DNA from: Lachnospiraceae bacterium | GTDB lineage: Bacteria; Bacillota; Clostridia; Lachnospirales; Lachnospiraceae | DNA: 12,764 nt | Reading direction: 5' to 3' | NCBI GenBank assembly: GCA_900771995.1 | Contig: CAAGQC010000019.1 | Span: 1-12,764, forward strand | Shown: positions 1-7,400 of the stretch, one piece after another | Numbering within the stretch: position 1 is the first letter of the stretch | Layout: each line of letters begins with the position of its first letter | Position numbers and translations under genes: made by a program | The notes under the pieces: model-generated | Seen by the model: the letters and a program-made list of their open reading frames with translations, nothing else | What the model was told of the DNA's origin: nothing | Database searches by the model: none

Positions 1-212
1 ATGTGGAGATCCCGCCGGTATCCTACGAGGACAAGGAACCCTGCGGCCGGATCCAGCTGAGTGAAAAGGAAGCCGGAGAGCGCAAGACGAATTTCGATGC
101 ATTTGAATGCGGCATGACGAAGCAGGAAGCCTGCCAGGAAGCGGGCAGATGCTTACGCTGCGATAAATACGGCTACGGAAGCTTAAAGGGCGGCCGTGCT
201 GCCATCTGGTAA
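1..212 (+). CDS. FAD/Fe-S oxidoreductase-like protein, C-terminal end only (5' truncated by window edge)
   Basis: Only the last ~69 codons are present. The reading frame enters at base 3 and ends at TAA 210-212, and no start codon here is credible because the frame is open to the window edge. The tail contains an EAGRCLRCD motif, near residues 45-53 of the visible part. I know this motif from C-termini of GltD-like FAD/NAD(P)-binding oxidoreductases and of fused NuoF/GltD-type electron-transfer proteins, where it sits in or near an Fe-S site. The gene ends 15 bases before the hydrogenase start, so the two are almost certainly co-transcribed. A role as the NAD(P)H-handling partner of the hydrogenase is therefore an inference from context. 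The catalytic and nucleotide-binding domains lie outside the window, so the family is only tentatively assigned. Confidence 0.6.
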   Translation, partial: VEIPPVSYEDKEPCGRIQLSEKEAGERKTNFDAFECGMTKQEACQEAGRCLRCDKYGYGSLKGGRAAIW

Positions 213-227
213 AAAGAGGAGCAAACA

Positions 228-1982
228 ATGGGCGAGAAAATGATAAACCTTACAATAGACGGCGTGCAGCTACAGGTTCCGGAGGGAACCAGTGTCATGA
301 GCGCGGCAGCGGGTGTCGGAATCGAAGTACCGCATCTGTGCTTTTTAAAAGATATCAATGAGATCAGCGCCTGCAAGGTCTGCGTGGTGGAAGTACAGGG
401 AAAAAGCAAACTGATCACGGCCTGCAACAGCCCGGTGGAAGAGGGCATGGTGGTGTATACCAATTCCCCGAAAGTACGCCGTGTGCGCAAGACCAATGTG
501 GAACTGATCCTGTCCCAGCATGACTGTCACTGTGCCACCTGCGTCAGAAGCCGCAACTGTAATTTACAGCAGATATCCAACGATCTGGGAATTCTGGAAG
601 TACCTTTTACCGAGGAAGTTCCCGAGACTCCCTGGGATCATTCCTTCCCTTTGATAAGGGATTCCAGAAAATGTATCAAATGTATGCGCTGTGTACAGAT
701 CTGTGATAAAGTCCAGGCCATGCATGTCTGGGATGTACAGAATACCGGATCCCGTACCACGGTAGATGTGGCGGATAATAAGACCATCGACTGTTCCGAC
801 TGTACCCTGTGCGGACAGTGCATTACCCATTGCCCCACCGGAGCATTGCGGGAACGCGACGATACCTACAAGGCCTTCGAGGCACTGGCGGATCCCGACA
901 AGATCACCGTGGTCCAGGTGGCACCGGCGGTGAGAGCCGCATGGGGCGAAGAACTGGGACTGAATACGGAGGAAGCTTCCGAGGGCAAAATGGTGGCAGC
1001 ATTGAAGCGCATCGGTTTCGACTATGTATTTGATACCAATTTTGCGGCAGATCTGACCATTATGGAAGAGGGAAGCGAACTGCTGGAGCGTCTGGGCAAT
1101 TCCCGGAAATACGCATGGCCAATGTTTACTTCCTGCTGTCCCGGCTGGGTGAACTTCGTGTCCAAGAGATATCCGGAGTATCTGCGGAATCTGTCCACGG
1201 CAAAATCCCCACAGCAGATGTTCGGTGCCATGGCGAAGACTTATTTTGCACAGAAGAAAGGCATTGATCCCAATAATATCTGCTGTATCTCCATCATGCC
1301 CTGTGTGTCTAAGAAGAGAGAGGCTTCTCTTTCTTATATGAAGAGTGCCGGAGCGGGACAGGATGTGGATATCGTACTGACTACCAGAGAATTCGTGCGG
1401 ATGATCCGGGCCGAGCATATCAATACCCGGTTCTTAAAGGAGCAGTCTTTTGATTCGCCCTTGGGAGAAAGCACCGGGGCCGGAGTAATCTTCGGCGTCA
1501 CCGGAGGTGTTATGGAGGCAGCGCTTCGTACCGCCTATGCGGTAGTGGAAGGGAAAAATCCGGAGGCGGATGCTTTCCAGGCGGTCAGAGGAAAAGACGG
1601 CAGAAGAGAAGCGGACTTCAAGCTGGGAGAGCAGACCTTGCACACCTGCACCGTCAGCGGACTGGCCAATGCAGAGAGGCTGATGGAGGACATCAAGGCA
1701 GGAAAGGTATCCTATGATTTCGTGGAAGTCATGGCATGTCCCGGCGGCTGTGTCGGAGGCGGCGGACAGCCGATCCACGACGGATGCGAATTCGCGGAAC
1801 GGCGCGGAGGCACCCTGTACCGTCTGGACAGTGAGAGAAAGCTTCGTTTCTCCCACGAGAACCCCGAGGTACAGAAAGCCTACGAAGAGTTCCTGGAGAA
1901 GCCCCTTAGCCGTACCGCCCACAAGCTCCTGCATTCCGAGCATGTGAACGAGTTGTATTTTGAAACACATAACTATTTGTAA
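228..1982 (+). CDS. hydA: [FeFe] hydrogenase catalytic subunit, group A, multi-cluster (HndD/HydA-like)
   Basis: This 584-residue protein catalyses reversible H2 formation from protons in the cytoplasm, taking electrons from ferredoxin and/or NAD(P)H through partner subunits. Domains in order: a plant-type 2Fe-2S domain (Cys38, 49, 52, 66); a His-Cys 4Fe-4S site (His98, Cys102, 105, 111); two ferredoxin-type 4Fe-4S clusters (Cys149/152/155/159 and Cys192/195/198/202); then the H-cluster domain. All three H-cluster signatures are intact: TSCCPGW (301-307), MPCVSKK (357-363) and the MACPGGCVGGGGQP stretch starting at residue 502. A small-subunit-like C-terminal segment follows (~540-575). The length matches NADP-reducing hydrogenase HndD-type subunits (~585 residues). 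ATG 228 is chosen because AGAGGAG at 215-221 sits 6 bases upstream; ATG 240 is an alternative. Catalytic identity is very secure. Whether it is bifurcating, NAD(P)-linked or glutamate-synthase-like-linked cannot be settled without the upstream genes. Confidence 0.96.
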   Translation: MGEKMINLTIDGVQLQVPEGTSVMSAAAGVGIEVPHLCFLKDINEISACKVCVVEVQGKSKLITACNSPVEEGMVVYTNSPKVRRVRKTNVELILSQHDCHCATCVRSRNCNLQQISNDLGILEVPFTEEVPETPWDHSFPLIRDSRKCIKCMRCVQICDKVQAMHVWDVQNTGSRTTVDVADNKTIDCSDCTLCGQCITHCPTGALRERDDTYKAFEALADPDKITVVQVAPAVRAAWGEELGLNTEEASEGKMVAALKRIGFDYVFDTNFAADLTIMEEGSELLERLGNSRKYAWPMFTSCCPGWVNFVSKRYPEYLRNLSTAKSPQQMFGAMAKTYFAQKKGIDPNNICCISIMPCVSKKREASLSYMKSAGAGQDVDIVLTTREFVRMIRAEHINTRFLKEQSFDSPLGESTGAGVIFGVTGGVMEAALRTAYAVVEGKNPEADAFQAVRGKDGRREADFKLGEQTLHTCTVSGLANAERLMEDIKAGKVSYDFVEVMACPGGCVGGGGQPIHDGCEFAERRGGTLYRLDSERKLRFSHENPEVQKAYEEFLEKPLSRTAHKLLHSEHVNELYFETHNYL

Positions 1983-2004
1983 TACCAGGTGAACGATTTA
2001 GACG

Positions 2005-2027
2005 CAGTGCATGCTTGCATGCACCTG
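2005..2027 (+). other. Hairpin downstream of the hydrogenase gene (possible 3' end element)
   Basis: GTGCATG (2007-2013) and CATGCAC (2018-2024) form a perfect 7-bp stem around a CTTG tetraloop. It is extendable by CA/TG (2005-2006 with 2026-2027) across a one-base bulge at 2025. It starts 22 bases after the hydrogenase stop. No T-tract follows, so it is not a canonical intrinsic terminator. It could stabilise a 3' end or act with a factor-dependent terminator. Confidence 0.45.
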
Positions 2028-2061
2028 TGGCTGAATCAGGGAGTATTACAATAAGAAGCTA

Positions 2062-2090
2062 TTGACATTTCATCACACAGGGTCTATACT
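2062..2090 (+). promoter_or_regulatory. Sigma-A type promoter of the rimP-nusA-infB operon
   Basis: There is a perfect -35 TTGACA at 2062-2067, a 17-base spacer and a -10 TATACT at 2085-2090 (5 of 6 to consensus). Transcription would start near 2097, giving a leader of ~90 bases before rimP. It is the only strong promoter-like sequence between the hydrogenase and rimP. A second -10-like hexamer, TATAGT at 2094-2099, gives a poor spacing to the same -35. Confidence 0.85.
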
Positions 2091-2098
2091 GTGTATAG
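2084..2098. promoter_or_regulatory. Palindrome overlapping the rimP promoter -10 (possible operator)
   Basis: CTATAC (2084-2089) and GTATAG (2093-2098) are perfect inverted repeats around TGT. The site covers the -10 hexamer and the expected start point, the position where a repressor dimer would block transcription. The arms are only 6 bp and AT-rich, so chance similarity to -10 sequences is a real alternative. No regulator is identified. Confidence 0.3.
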
Positions 2099-2119
2099 TT
2101 TAAAGATGATTACTAGAGT

Positions 2120-2148
2120 AAGAGTGGACGCGCGCCACTCTTTCTTGT
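2120..2148 (+). terminator. Terminator-like hairpin in the rimP operon leader (candidate attenuator)
   Basis: AAGAGTGG (2120-2127) pairs perfectly with CCACTCTT (2135-2142) around the loop ACGCGCG. A T-rich but interrupted tract (TCTTGT, 2143-2148) follows. It lies about 25-45 bases after the predicted start site and before rimP, so it would act on the whole rimP-nusA-infB transcript. The weak T-tract is the type of terminator that NusA is known to stimulate, and NusA-dependent autoregulation at operon leaders is established in E. coli and reported in B. subtilis. That it works as an attenuator here is inference. Confidence 0.55.
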
Positions 2149-2188
2149 ATGTATAAAACTTTTCGCGCATCAGTAAAGGAGGGCATAC

Positions 2189-2653
2189 ATGTCCAAACGA
2201 GAGGACTACGAAAGCAGAACCGAAGAACTGCTTACGCCCATCGCAGAAGCAAGCCAGGTGGAAATCTACGATGTGGAGTATGTAAAGGAAGGCAGTGACT
2301 ACTATCTGAGAGCCTACATCGACAAGCCGGAAGGTGTGAATATTCTGGACTGCGAGAATGTCAGCAGAGCATTATCCGAAGCACTGGATAAGGCAGATTT
2401 CATTCCGGATGCATATATTCTGGAAGTCAGCAGCCCGGGACTGGGAAGAACGCTGAAAAAAGATAAGCATTTGCAGAAGAGCATCGGCGAAGAAGTAGAG
2501 ATCAAGCTGTTCAAGCCCATTGATAAGTGCAAAGAGTTTTCCGGCATTCTGAAAAGCTTCGATGCAGACAACATTACGATCACGGAAGACGGCAGCCCGA
2601 GAACTTTTGCCAGAGCAGACATTGCCCTGATCCGGCTGGCACTGGATTTTTAA
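2189..2653 (+). CDS. rimP: Ribosome maturation factor RimP
   Basis: The 154-residue protein is the usual family length. RimP binds the 30S precursor and helps assembly of the S12/S19 region. The family signature appears as EVSSPGLGRTL (residues ~79-89; the common form is EVSSPGLDRPL), in the N-terminal alpha/beta domain. The C-terminal half (~90-154) fits the SH3-like domain, with K/R-rich beta strands and a DIALIRLALDF ending. ATG 2189 is chosen because a strong AAAGGAGG (2175-2182) lies 6 bases upstream. It is the first gene of the operon, directly after the promoter and leader hairpin, and is followed after 65 bases by nusA, the order conserved across bacteria. Nothing is abnormal in length or composition. 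Confidence 0.96.
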   Translation: MSKREDYESRTEELLTPIAEASQVEIYDVEYVKEGSDYYLRAYIDKPEGVNILDCENVSRALSEALDKADFIPDAYILEVSSPGLGRTLKKDKHLQKSIGEEVEIKLFKPIDKCKEFSGILKSFDADNITITEDGSPRTFARADIALIRLALDF

Positions 2654-2708
2654 CAGGATCATTAGAATAAGAAGAAACCATACACTAAGAAAAGGCGCAA
2701 GCCGGAAT

Positions 2709-2713
2709 GGAGG
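2709..2713 (+). promoter_or_regulatory. nusA ribosome binding site that sets the start codon
   Basis: GGAGG sits 5 bases before ATG 2719. An in-frame ATG at 2707 overlaps this Shine-Dalgarno and has none of its own, so it is rejected as the start. ATG 2716 is too close to the site. Confidence 0.8.
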
Positions 2714-2718
2714 AAATG

Positions 2719-3843
2719 ATGAATAAGGAATTAATGGAGGCACTGGACGTTCTGGAGAAGGAGAAGGAGATCAGCAAGGAGACCTTGTTTGAAGCCATCG
2801 AGAACTCCCTGATGACAGCCTGCAAGAACCATTTTGGAAAGGCTGACAATGTCCATGTGGAGATCAATAGAGAGACCTGCGATTTCCTGGTATATGCCGA
2901 GAAGGAAGTCGTACCTACGAAGGATGATGTGGAGGATGACTGCCTGCAGATCGCTCTGGAGGATGCACAGGAGATTTCCAGAAGAGCACAGGTGGGCGAC
3001 ATGATCCATGTAGAGATCAAGTCCAAGGAGTTCGGCCGTATTGCTACCCAGAATGCCAAGAACGTGATCTTACAGAAAATCCGTGAGGAAGAGAGAAGCG
3101 TGATCTACAACCAGTATTACGAGAAGGAAAAGGATGTTGTGACCGGCGTGGTACAGCGTTATGTAGGCAAGAACATCAGCATCAACCTTGGTAAGGCAGA
3201 TGCCATGCTGACCGAGAATGAGCAGGTAAAGGGCGAAGTATTCAAACCCACCGAGCGTATCAAGGTTTACATCGTGGAAGTAAAGAATACCCCGAAGGGA
3301 CCCCGCATCAATGTCAGCCGTACCCATCCGGAACTGGTAAAGAGACTGTTCGAATCCGAAGTTACCGAGATCAAGGACGGTACCGTAGAGATCAAGAGCA
3401 TTGCCAGAGAAGCGGGAAGCCGTACCAAGATCGCTGTATGGAGCAATAACCCCAACGTAGATGCTGTCGGTGCCTGCGTAGGTATGAACGGTGCCCGTGT
3501 CAATGCTATCGTAGAAGAGCTGCGCGGTGAGAAGATCGATATCGTGAACTGGGATGAGAATCCCGGTAATCTGATCCAGAATGCACTGTCTCCTGCCAAG
3601 ATCGTAGCAGTATTTGCAGATCCCGATGAGAAGACCGCAAAGGTGGTTGTACCCGATTATCAGCTGTCTCTGGCTATCGGTAAGGAAGGTCAGAACGCAA
3701 GACTGGCAGCAAGGCTGACCGGCTACAAGATCGACATCAAGTCTGAGACTCAGGCCAAGGATGCTCCCGGCTTCCGTTATGAAGACTATGTGGATGATTA
3801 TGAAGATGATATCGTAGATGATTTTGATGGAGAGCAGGAATAA
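2719..3843 (+). CDS. nusA: Transcription termination/antitermination factor NusA
   Basis: NusA binds RNA polymerase and nascent RNA to control pausing, intrinsic termination and antitermination. From ATG 2719 the protein is 374 residues and begins MNKELMEALDVLEKEK, the typical family start; starting at 2707 would add an atypical MEEM. Domains: RNAP-binding N-terminal domain (~1-130), S1 domain (~136-200), KH1 (~218-280, with the GMNG loop at 255-258) and KH2 (~285-350, with IGKEGQ at 320-325). The C-terminal acidic repeat domains of the E. coli protein are absent, as usual in Firmicutes. The protein instead ends in a short Asp/Glu/Tyr-rich tail (~354-374). It precedes ylxR by 3 bases. Its product may act on the leader hairpin of its own operon. 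Confidence 0.97.
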   Translation: MNKELMEALDVLEKEKEISKETLFEAIENSLMTACKNHFGKADNVHVEINRETCDFLVYAEKEVVPTKDDVEDDCLQIALEDAQEISRRAQVGDMIHVEIKSKEFGRIATQNAKNVILQKIREEERSVIYNQYYEKEKDVVTGVVQRYVGKNISINLGKADAMLTENEQVKGEVFKPTERIKVYIVEVKNTPKGPRINVSRTHPELVKRLFESEVTEIKDGTVEIKSIAREAGSRTKIAVWSNNPNVDAVGACVGMNGARVNAIVEELRGEKIDIVNWDENPGNLIQNALSPAKIVAVFADPDEKTAKVVVPDYQLSLAIGKEGQNARLAARLTGYKIDIKSETQAKDAPGFRYEDYVDDYEDDIVDDFDGEQE

Positions 3844-3846
3844 TCA

Positions 3847-4119
3847 ATGGCAAAAAAGATTCCACTGAGGCAGTGCGTAGGCTGCGGAGAAATGAAAGGC
3901 AAAAAGGAAATGCTGCGGATCCTGAAAACACCGGAAGATGAGATCTGTCTGGATGCAACCGGCAAAAAAAACGGACGCGGCGCATATATATGCAGACAGA
4001 AGGAATGCCTGCAAAAAGCCCGGAAGAATAAGGGATTAGAGCGTTCTTTCAAGATGAGTATTTCTCCTGAGGTATATGATACGCTGGAAAAGGAGTTTGA
4101 TCAGCTTGAAACAGAATAA
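3847..4119 (+). CDS. rnpM: YlxR / RnpM family RNA-binding protein (RNase P modulator)
   Basis: This is a 90-residue basic protein of the YlxR (DUF448) family. The signature elements are visible: RQCVGCGEMKGKKEMLRI near the N-terminus, then LDATGKKNGRGAYIC (~36-50), a Cys/Ala/Lys segment and an ERSF motif. Four cysteines (two in CVGC, then two in CRQKEC) could suggest metal binding, but many family members lack some of them. YlxR of B. subtilis has been reported to bind RNase P RNA and modulate its activity, hence the name RnpM; applying this here is family inference. The start lies 3 bases after the nusA stop, with an AGGA-type site inside the nusA end, so translational coupling is likely. 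The end overlaps the ylxQ start. Confidence 0.93.
   Translation: MAKKIPLRQCVGCGEMKGKKEMLRILKTPEDEICLDATGKKNGRGAYICRQKECLQKARKNKGLERSFKMSISPEVYDTLEKEFDQLETE
4089..4095 (+). promoter_or_regulatory. ylxQ ribosome binding site inside ylxR
   Basis: AAAGGAG lies inside the end of ylxR, with a 10-base spacer to TTG 4106. It supports the TTG start over ATG 4076, which has no comparable site. Confidence 0.6.
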
Positions 4120-4423
4120 GATTTATTCCCTTTTGGGACTTGCGATGAGGGGGCGTAACCTGGTAAGCGGTGAATTCCAGACGGAGGACGCTGTGAAGAA
4201 AGGTTCTGCCATGTTGGTGATCGTTGCAGAAGATGCATCGGCCAATACGAAAAAGTTGTTTCACGACAAATGTTCCTATTATGAAGTCCCGGTATATGAA
4301 TATGGCACAAAGGAAGATCTTGGCTGGGCCATCGGCCGGAATTTAAGATCTTCGGTAGGTGTGTGTGATGCGGGACTGGCAGATGCACTCATCAAGCAAT
4401 TGGAAGCAAATTTGCCAGGTTAG
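4106..4423 (+). CDS. ylxQ: YlxQ, L7Ae/L30e-family RNA-binding protein
   Basis: The predicted protein is 105 residues from a TTG start. It begins MKQNKIYSLLGLAMRGRNLVSG, which matches the normal start of the family (KIxSLLGLAxRAGKLxxG). An upstream in-frame ATG at 4076 would add an atypical ten-residue extension and overlap ylxR by 44 bases. The 4106 start overlaps it by 14 bases. Members have the single-domain L7Ae/L30e fold that recognises kink-turn RNA. Visible fold elements include a hydrophobic strand AMLVIVAEDAS, a helix TKKLFHDKC, then VPVYEYGTKEDLGWAIG and the C-terminal VGVCDAGLADALI segment. The YlxQ proteins are ribosome-protein-like but not essential core proteins, and the exact RNA target is unknown. 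The gene lies directly between ylxR and infB, as in most Firmicutes. Confidence 0.9.
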   Translation: MKQNKIYSLLGLAMRGRNLVSGEFQTEDAVKKGSAMLVIVAEDASANTKKLFHDKCSYYEVPVYEYGTKEDLGWAIGRNLRSSVGVCDAGLADALIKQLEANLPG

Positions 4424-4430
4424 GCAGAAT

Positions 4431-4435
4431 GGAGG
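4431..4435 (+). promoter_or_regulatory. infB ribosome binding site that sets the start codon
   Basis: GGAGG lies 5 bases before ATG 4441. As at nusA, an in-frame ATG (4429) overlaps the Shine-Dalgarno and is not a credible start. Confidence 0.8.
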
Positions 4436-4440
4436 AAAGC

Positions 4441-7400
4441 ATGGCGAAAATCAAAGTACATGAACTCGCAAAGGAATTGGAACTACAGAGTAAGGATATA
4501 TTAAGTTTTTTACAGGAAAAAGGAATTGAAGCGAAGGCAGCGCAGAGTTCTCTGGAAGAGGATGCGGCAGCACTGGTGCGTAACAGCCTGGGACACAAGA
4601 AGGCGGCACAGCCAGCTCCCGCTGCGGAAAAAGAAGCTCCGGTAAAGACTGAAAGCGCAAAGCCTGCTGAGGAAAAGGCTCAGGAAGCCAAGGCTTCCGA
4701 AGACAGCAGATCTCCCGAGGAGACGAAAAAGAAGAAAAAGATCATTTTCGTAAGCAACCCTCAGAATTCCAAGATGCCCGGACAGCGTCAGGGCGGCCAG
4801 AACGGACAGGGGCAGAGAAATGCAGGAGGACAGCGTCCGAATCAGGGACAGGGCGGCAGATACCAGAACAACGGTTATCAGAATAATTCCTATAACAGCC
4901 GCGTACAGGCACAGGCTCCCGTACGTCCCATCAAGCCCCTGACCCCGCCTTCCCCCACACCCAGTGTGGCAATGGTACCCGGTAATCGTGGACAGCAGCC
5001 TGTGAAGAAACCGCAGACACAGGCACCGGTAAAGGAGCAGGCAGCACAGAATACAGCAGCCACACAGGCACCCCAGGTACCTCAGGCAGCACAGCCCGCA
5101 CAGAACACGGCACAGACCAGACCCGCAGACAGACCCCAGAACGGCAATCGCGACAACCGCGATAACCGTCAGGGCGGATACAACCGTGACAACCGTGGCC
5201 AGAACGACCGCGGCCAGGGCGGCTACAACCGTGACAACAGAGACGGCAATCGTGACAATCGTCAGGGCGGCTACGGACAGGGTAATCGTGACAATCGCGG
5301 CCAGAACGGTAACAGAGGAGGTATGGGCAATGGCAGACCTCAGGGTAACGGATTTAACAGACAGGGTCGTCCAGGTATGGAAGGCGGCCAGGGTGATCGC
5401 CGCGGTAACGGCAATGGTGAGCGCGGTTACGGCAATAACGGCCGCGACCAAAGAGGCAATGGCGGATCGGGTAATCGATTCGGAGATAACAGACAGAATA
5501 AGGGCTTCGCTCCGGAACCTGCAGGCAAGGATCTTGAAAAGAAGCGTGAAGATGAAAAGAGACGTTTCAGCCAGGAGAAGGACAACAAGCGCTCCAAGAA
5601 GGATCATATCTACGAGGACGAGGACGCACTGAAGAACAAGCCCGGACGTTTCATCAAGCCGGAAAAGAAGAAGGAAGAGGTACAGGAAGAGCAGATCAAG
5701 GTGATCGTGCTGCCTGAGACCATCACTATCAAAGAACTGGCAGAAAAGATGAAATTACAGCCCGCAGCTATCATCAAGAAGCTGTTCCTGGAGGGCAAGG
5801 TCGTGACCGTGAACCAGGAGATCTCTTATGAGGATGCAGAGAACATCGCCATGGAATATGACATTCTCTGTGAAAAAGAGGTCAAGGTCGATGTCATCGA
5901 AGAACTGCTGAAGGAAGACGAAGAGAAAGAGGAAGATCTGGTGGAGAGACCTCCCGTAATCTGTGTTATGGGTCACGTTGACCATGGTAAGACTTCCCTG
6001 CTGGATGCTATCCGTAAGACCAATGTAACCGATCGTGAGGCCGGTGGTATCACCCAGCACATCGGTGCTTACACTGTAAATGTGGGAGATCGTAAGATCA
6101 CTTTCCTGGATACTCCCGGACACGAAGCATTTACCGCCATGCGTATGCGTGGTGCCAATGCAACCGATATCGCTATTCTGGTAGTAGCAGCGGACGACGG
6201 CGTAATGCCCCAGACCGTAGAGGCTATCAACCATGCAAAGGCAGCAGGCGTTGAGATCATCGTGGCAGTGAACAAGATCGATAAGCCCTCTGCAAATATT
6301 GACCGTGTAAAACAGGAACTGGCAGAGTACGAGCTGATCCCCGAGGACTGGGGCGGAAGCACCGTATTTGCACCGGTATCCGCAAAGAGCGGAGAAGGTA
6401 TCGACCAGCTGCTTGACATGATCCTGCTGACCGCAGACATCATGGAACTGAAGGCCAACCCCAAGAGAAAGGCAAGAGGTCTGGTCATCGAGGCAGAACT
6501 GGATAAGGGACGCGGTCCCGTGGCTACCGTACTGGTACAGAAGGGTACCCTGCATGTGGGTGATTTCATTTCCGCAGGCGTGGCCCACGGTAAAGTAAGA
6601 GCCATGATCGACGATAAGGGACGCAGAGTAAAGGAAGCAGGACCTTCTACCCCGGTAGAGATTCTGGGTCTGTCCGACGTTCCCAGTGCCGGTGAAGTAT
6701 TCCTGGCACATGACAATGATAAGACAGCAAAATCCTACGCAGAGACCTATCTGGCACAGAACAAGGAAAAGATGCTGGAAGAGACCAAGGGCAGAATGTC
6801 CCTGGATGATCTGTTCAGCCAGATCCAGGAAGGTAATCTGAAGGAACTGAACCTGATCGTCAAGGCTGACGTACAGGGTAGTGTCGAGGCTGTAAAACAG
6901 TCCCTGATGAAGCTGTCCAATGAAGAAGTAGTAGTAAAATGTATCCACGGCGGTGTAGGTGCCATCAATGAGTCCGACGTATCCCTGGCAAGTGCATCCA
7001 ATGCGATCATAATCGGATTCAACGTTCGTCCCGATGCGACTGCCAAGGCAACCGCAGAGAGAGAGGGCGTGGATGTACGTCTGTACAAGGTCATCTACCA
7101 GGCCATCGAAGATATCGAAGCTGCCATGAAGGGTATGCTGGATCCCGTATACGAGGAGAAGGTTATCGGTCATGCAGAGGTTCGTCAGATCTTCAAGGCA
7201 TCCGCTATCGGTAACATCGCAGGTTCCTATGTTCTGGACGGTGTATTCCAGAGAGGCTGCAAGGTTCGTATCACCCGTGAGGGCGAGCAGATCTACGAAG
7301 GCAGTCTGGCTTCCCTGAAGAGATTCAAGGACGATGTGAAGGAAGTTAAGGCAGGATATGAGTGTGGTCTCGTATTCGAAGGCTTTGACAAGATGCAGGA

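Noticed and set aside
564..1418. 284-codon - strand frame opposite the hydrogenase
   Set aside because: Opposite the verified hydrogenase cluster motifs, with no ribosome binding site or recognisable protein features.
2005..2027. Hairpin after the hydrogenase as an intrinsic terminator
   Set aside because: No T-tract follows the stem; kept only as a 3' hairpin of unknown function.
4510..5607. 365-codon - strand frame with hydrophobic Leu/Val/Ala/Thr-rich translation
   Set aside because: Shadow of the repetitive Gln/Asn/Arg/Gly-coding linker of infB; its apparent membrane-like composition follows from reading these codons in reverse.
5186..5632. 148-codon + strand frame with Thr/Ala/Val-rich product inside infB
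   Set aside because: Alternative frame of the low-complexity linker; composition is a by-product of the repeat and no start signal is seen.
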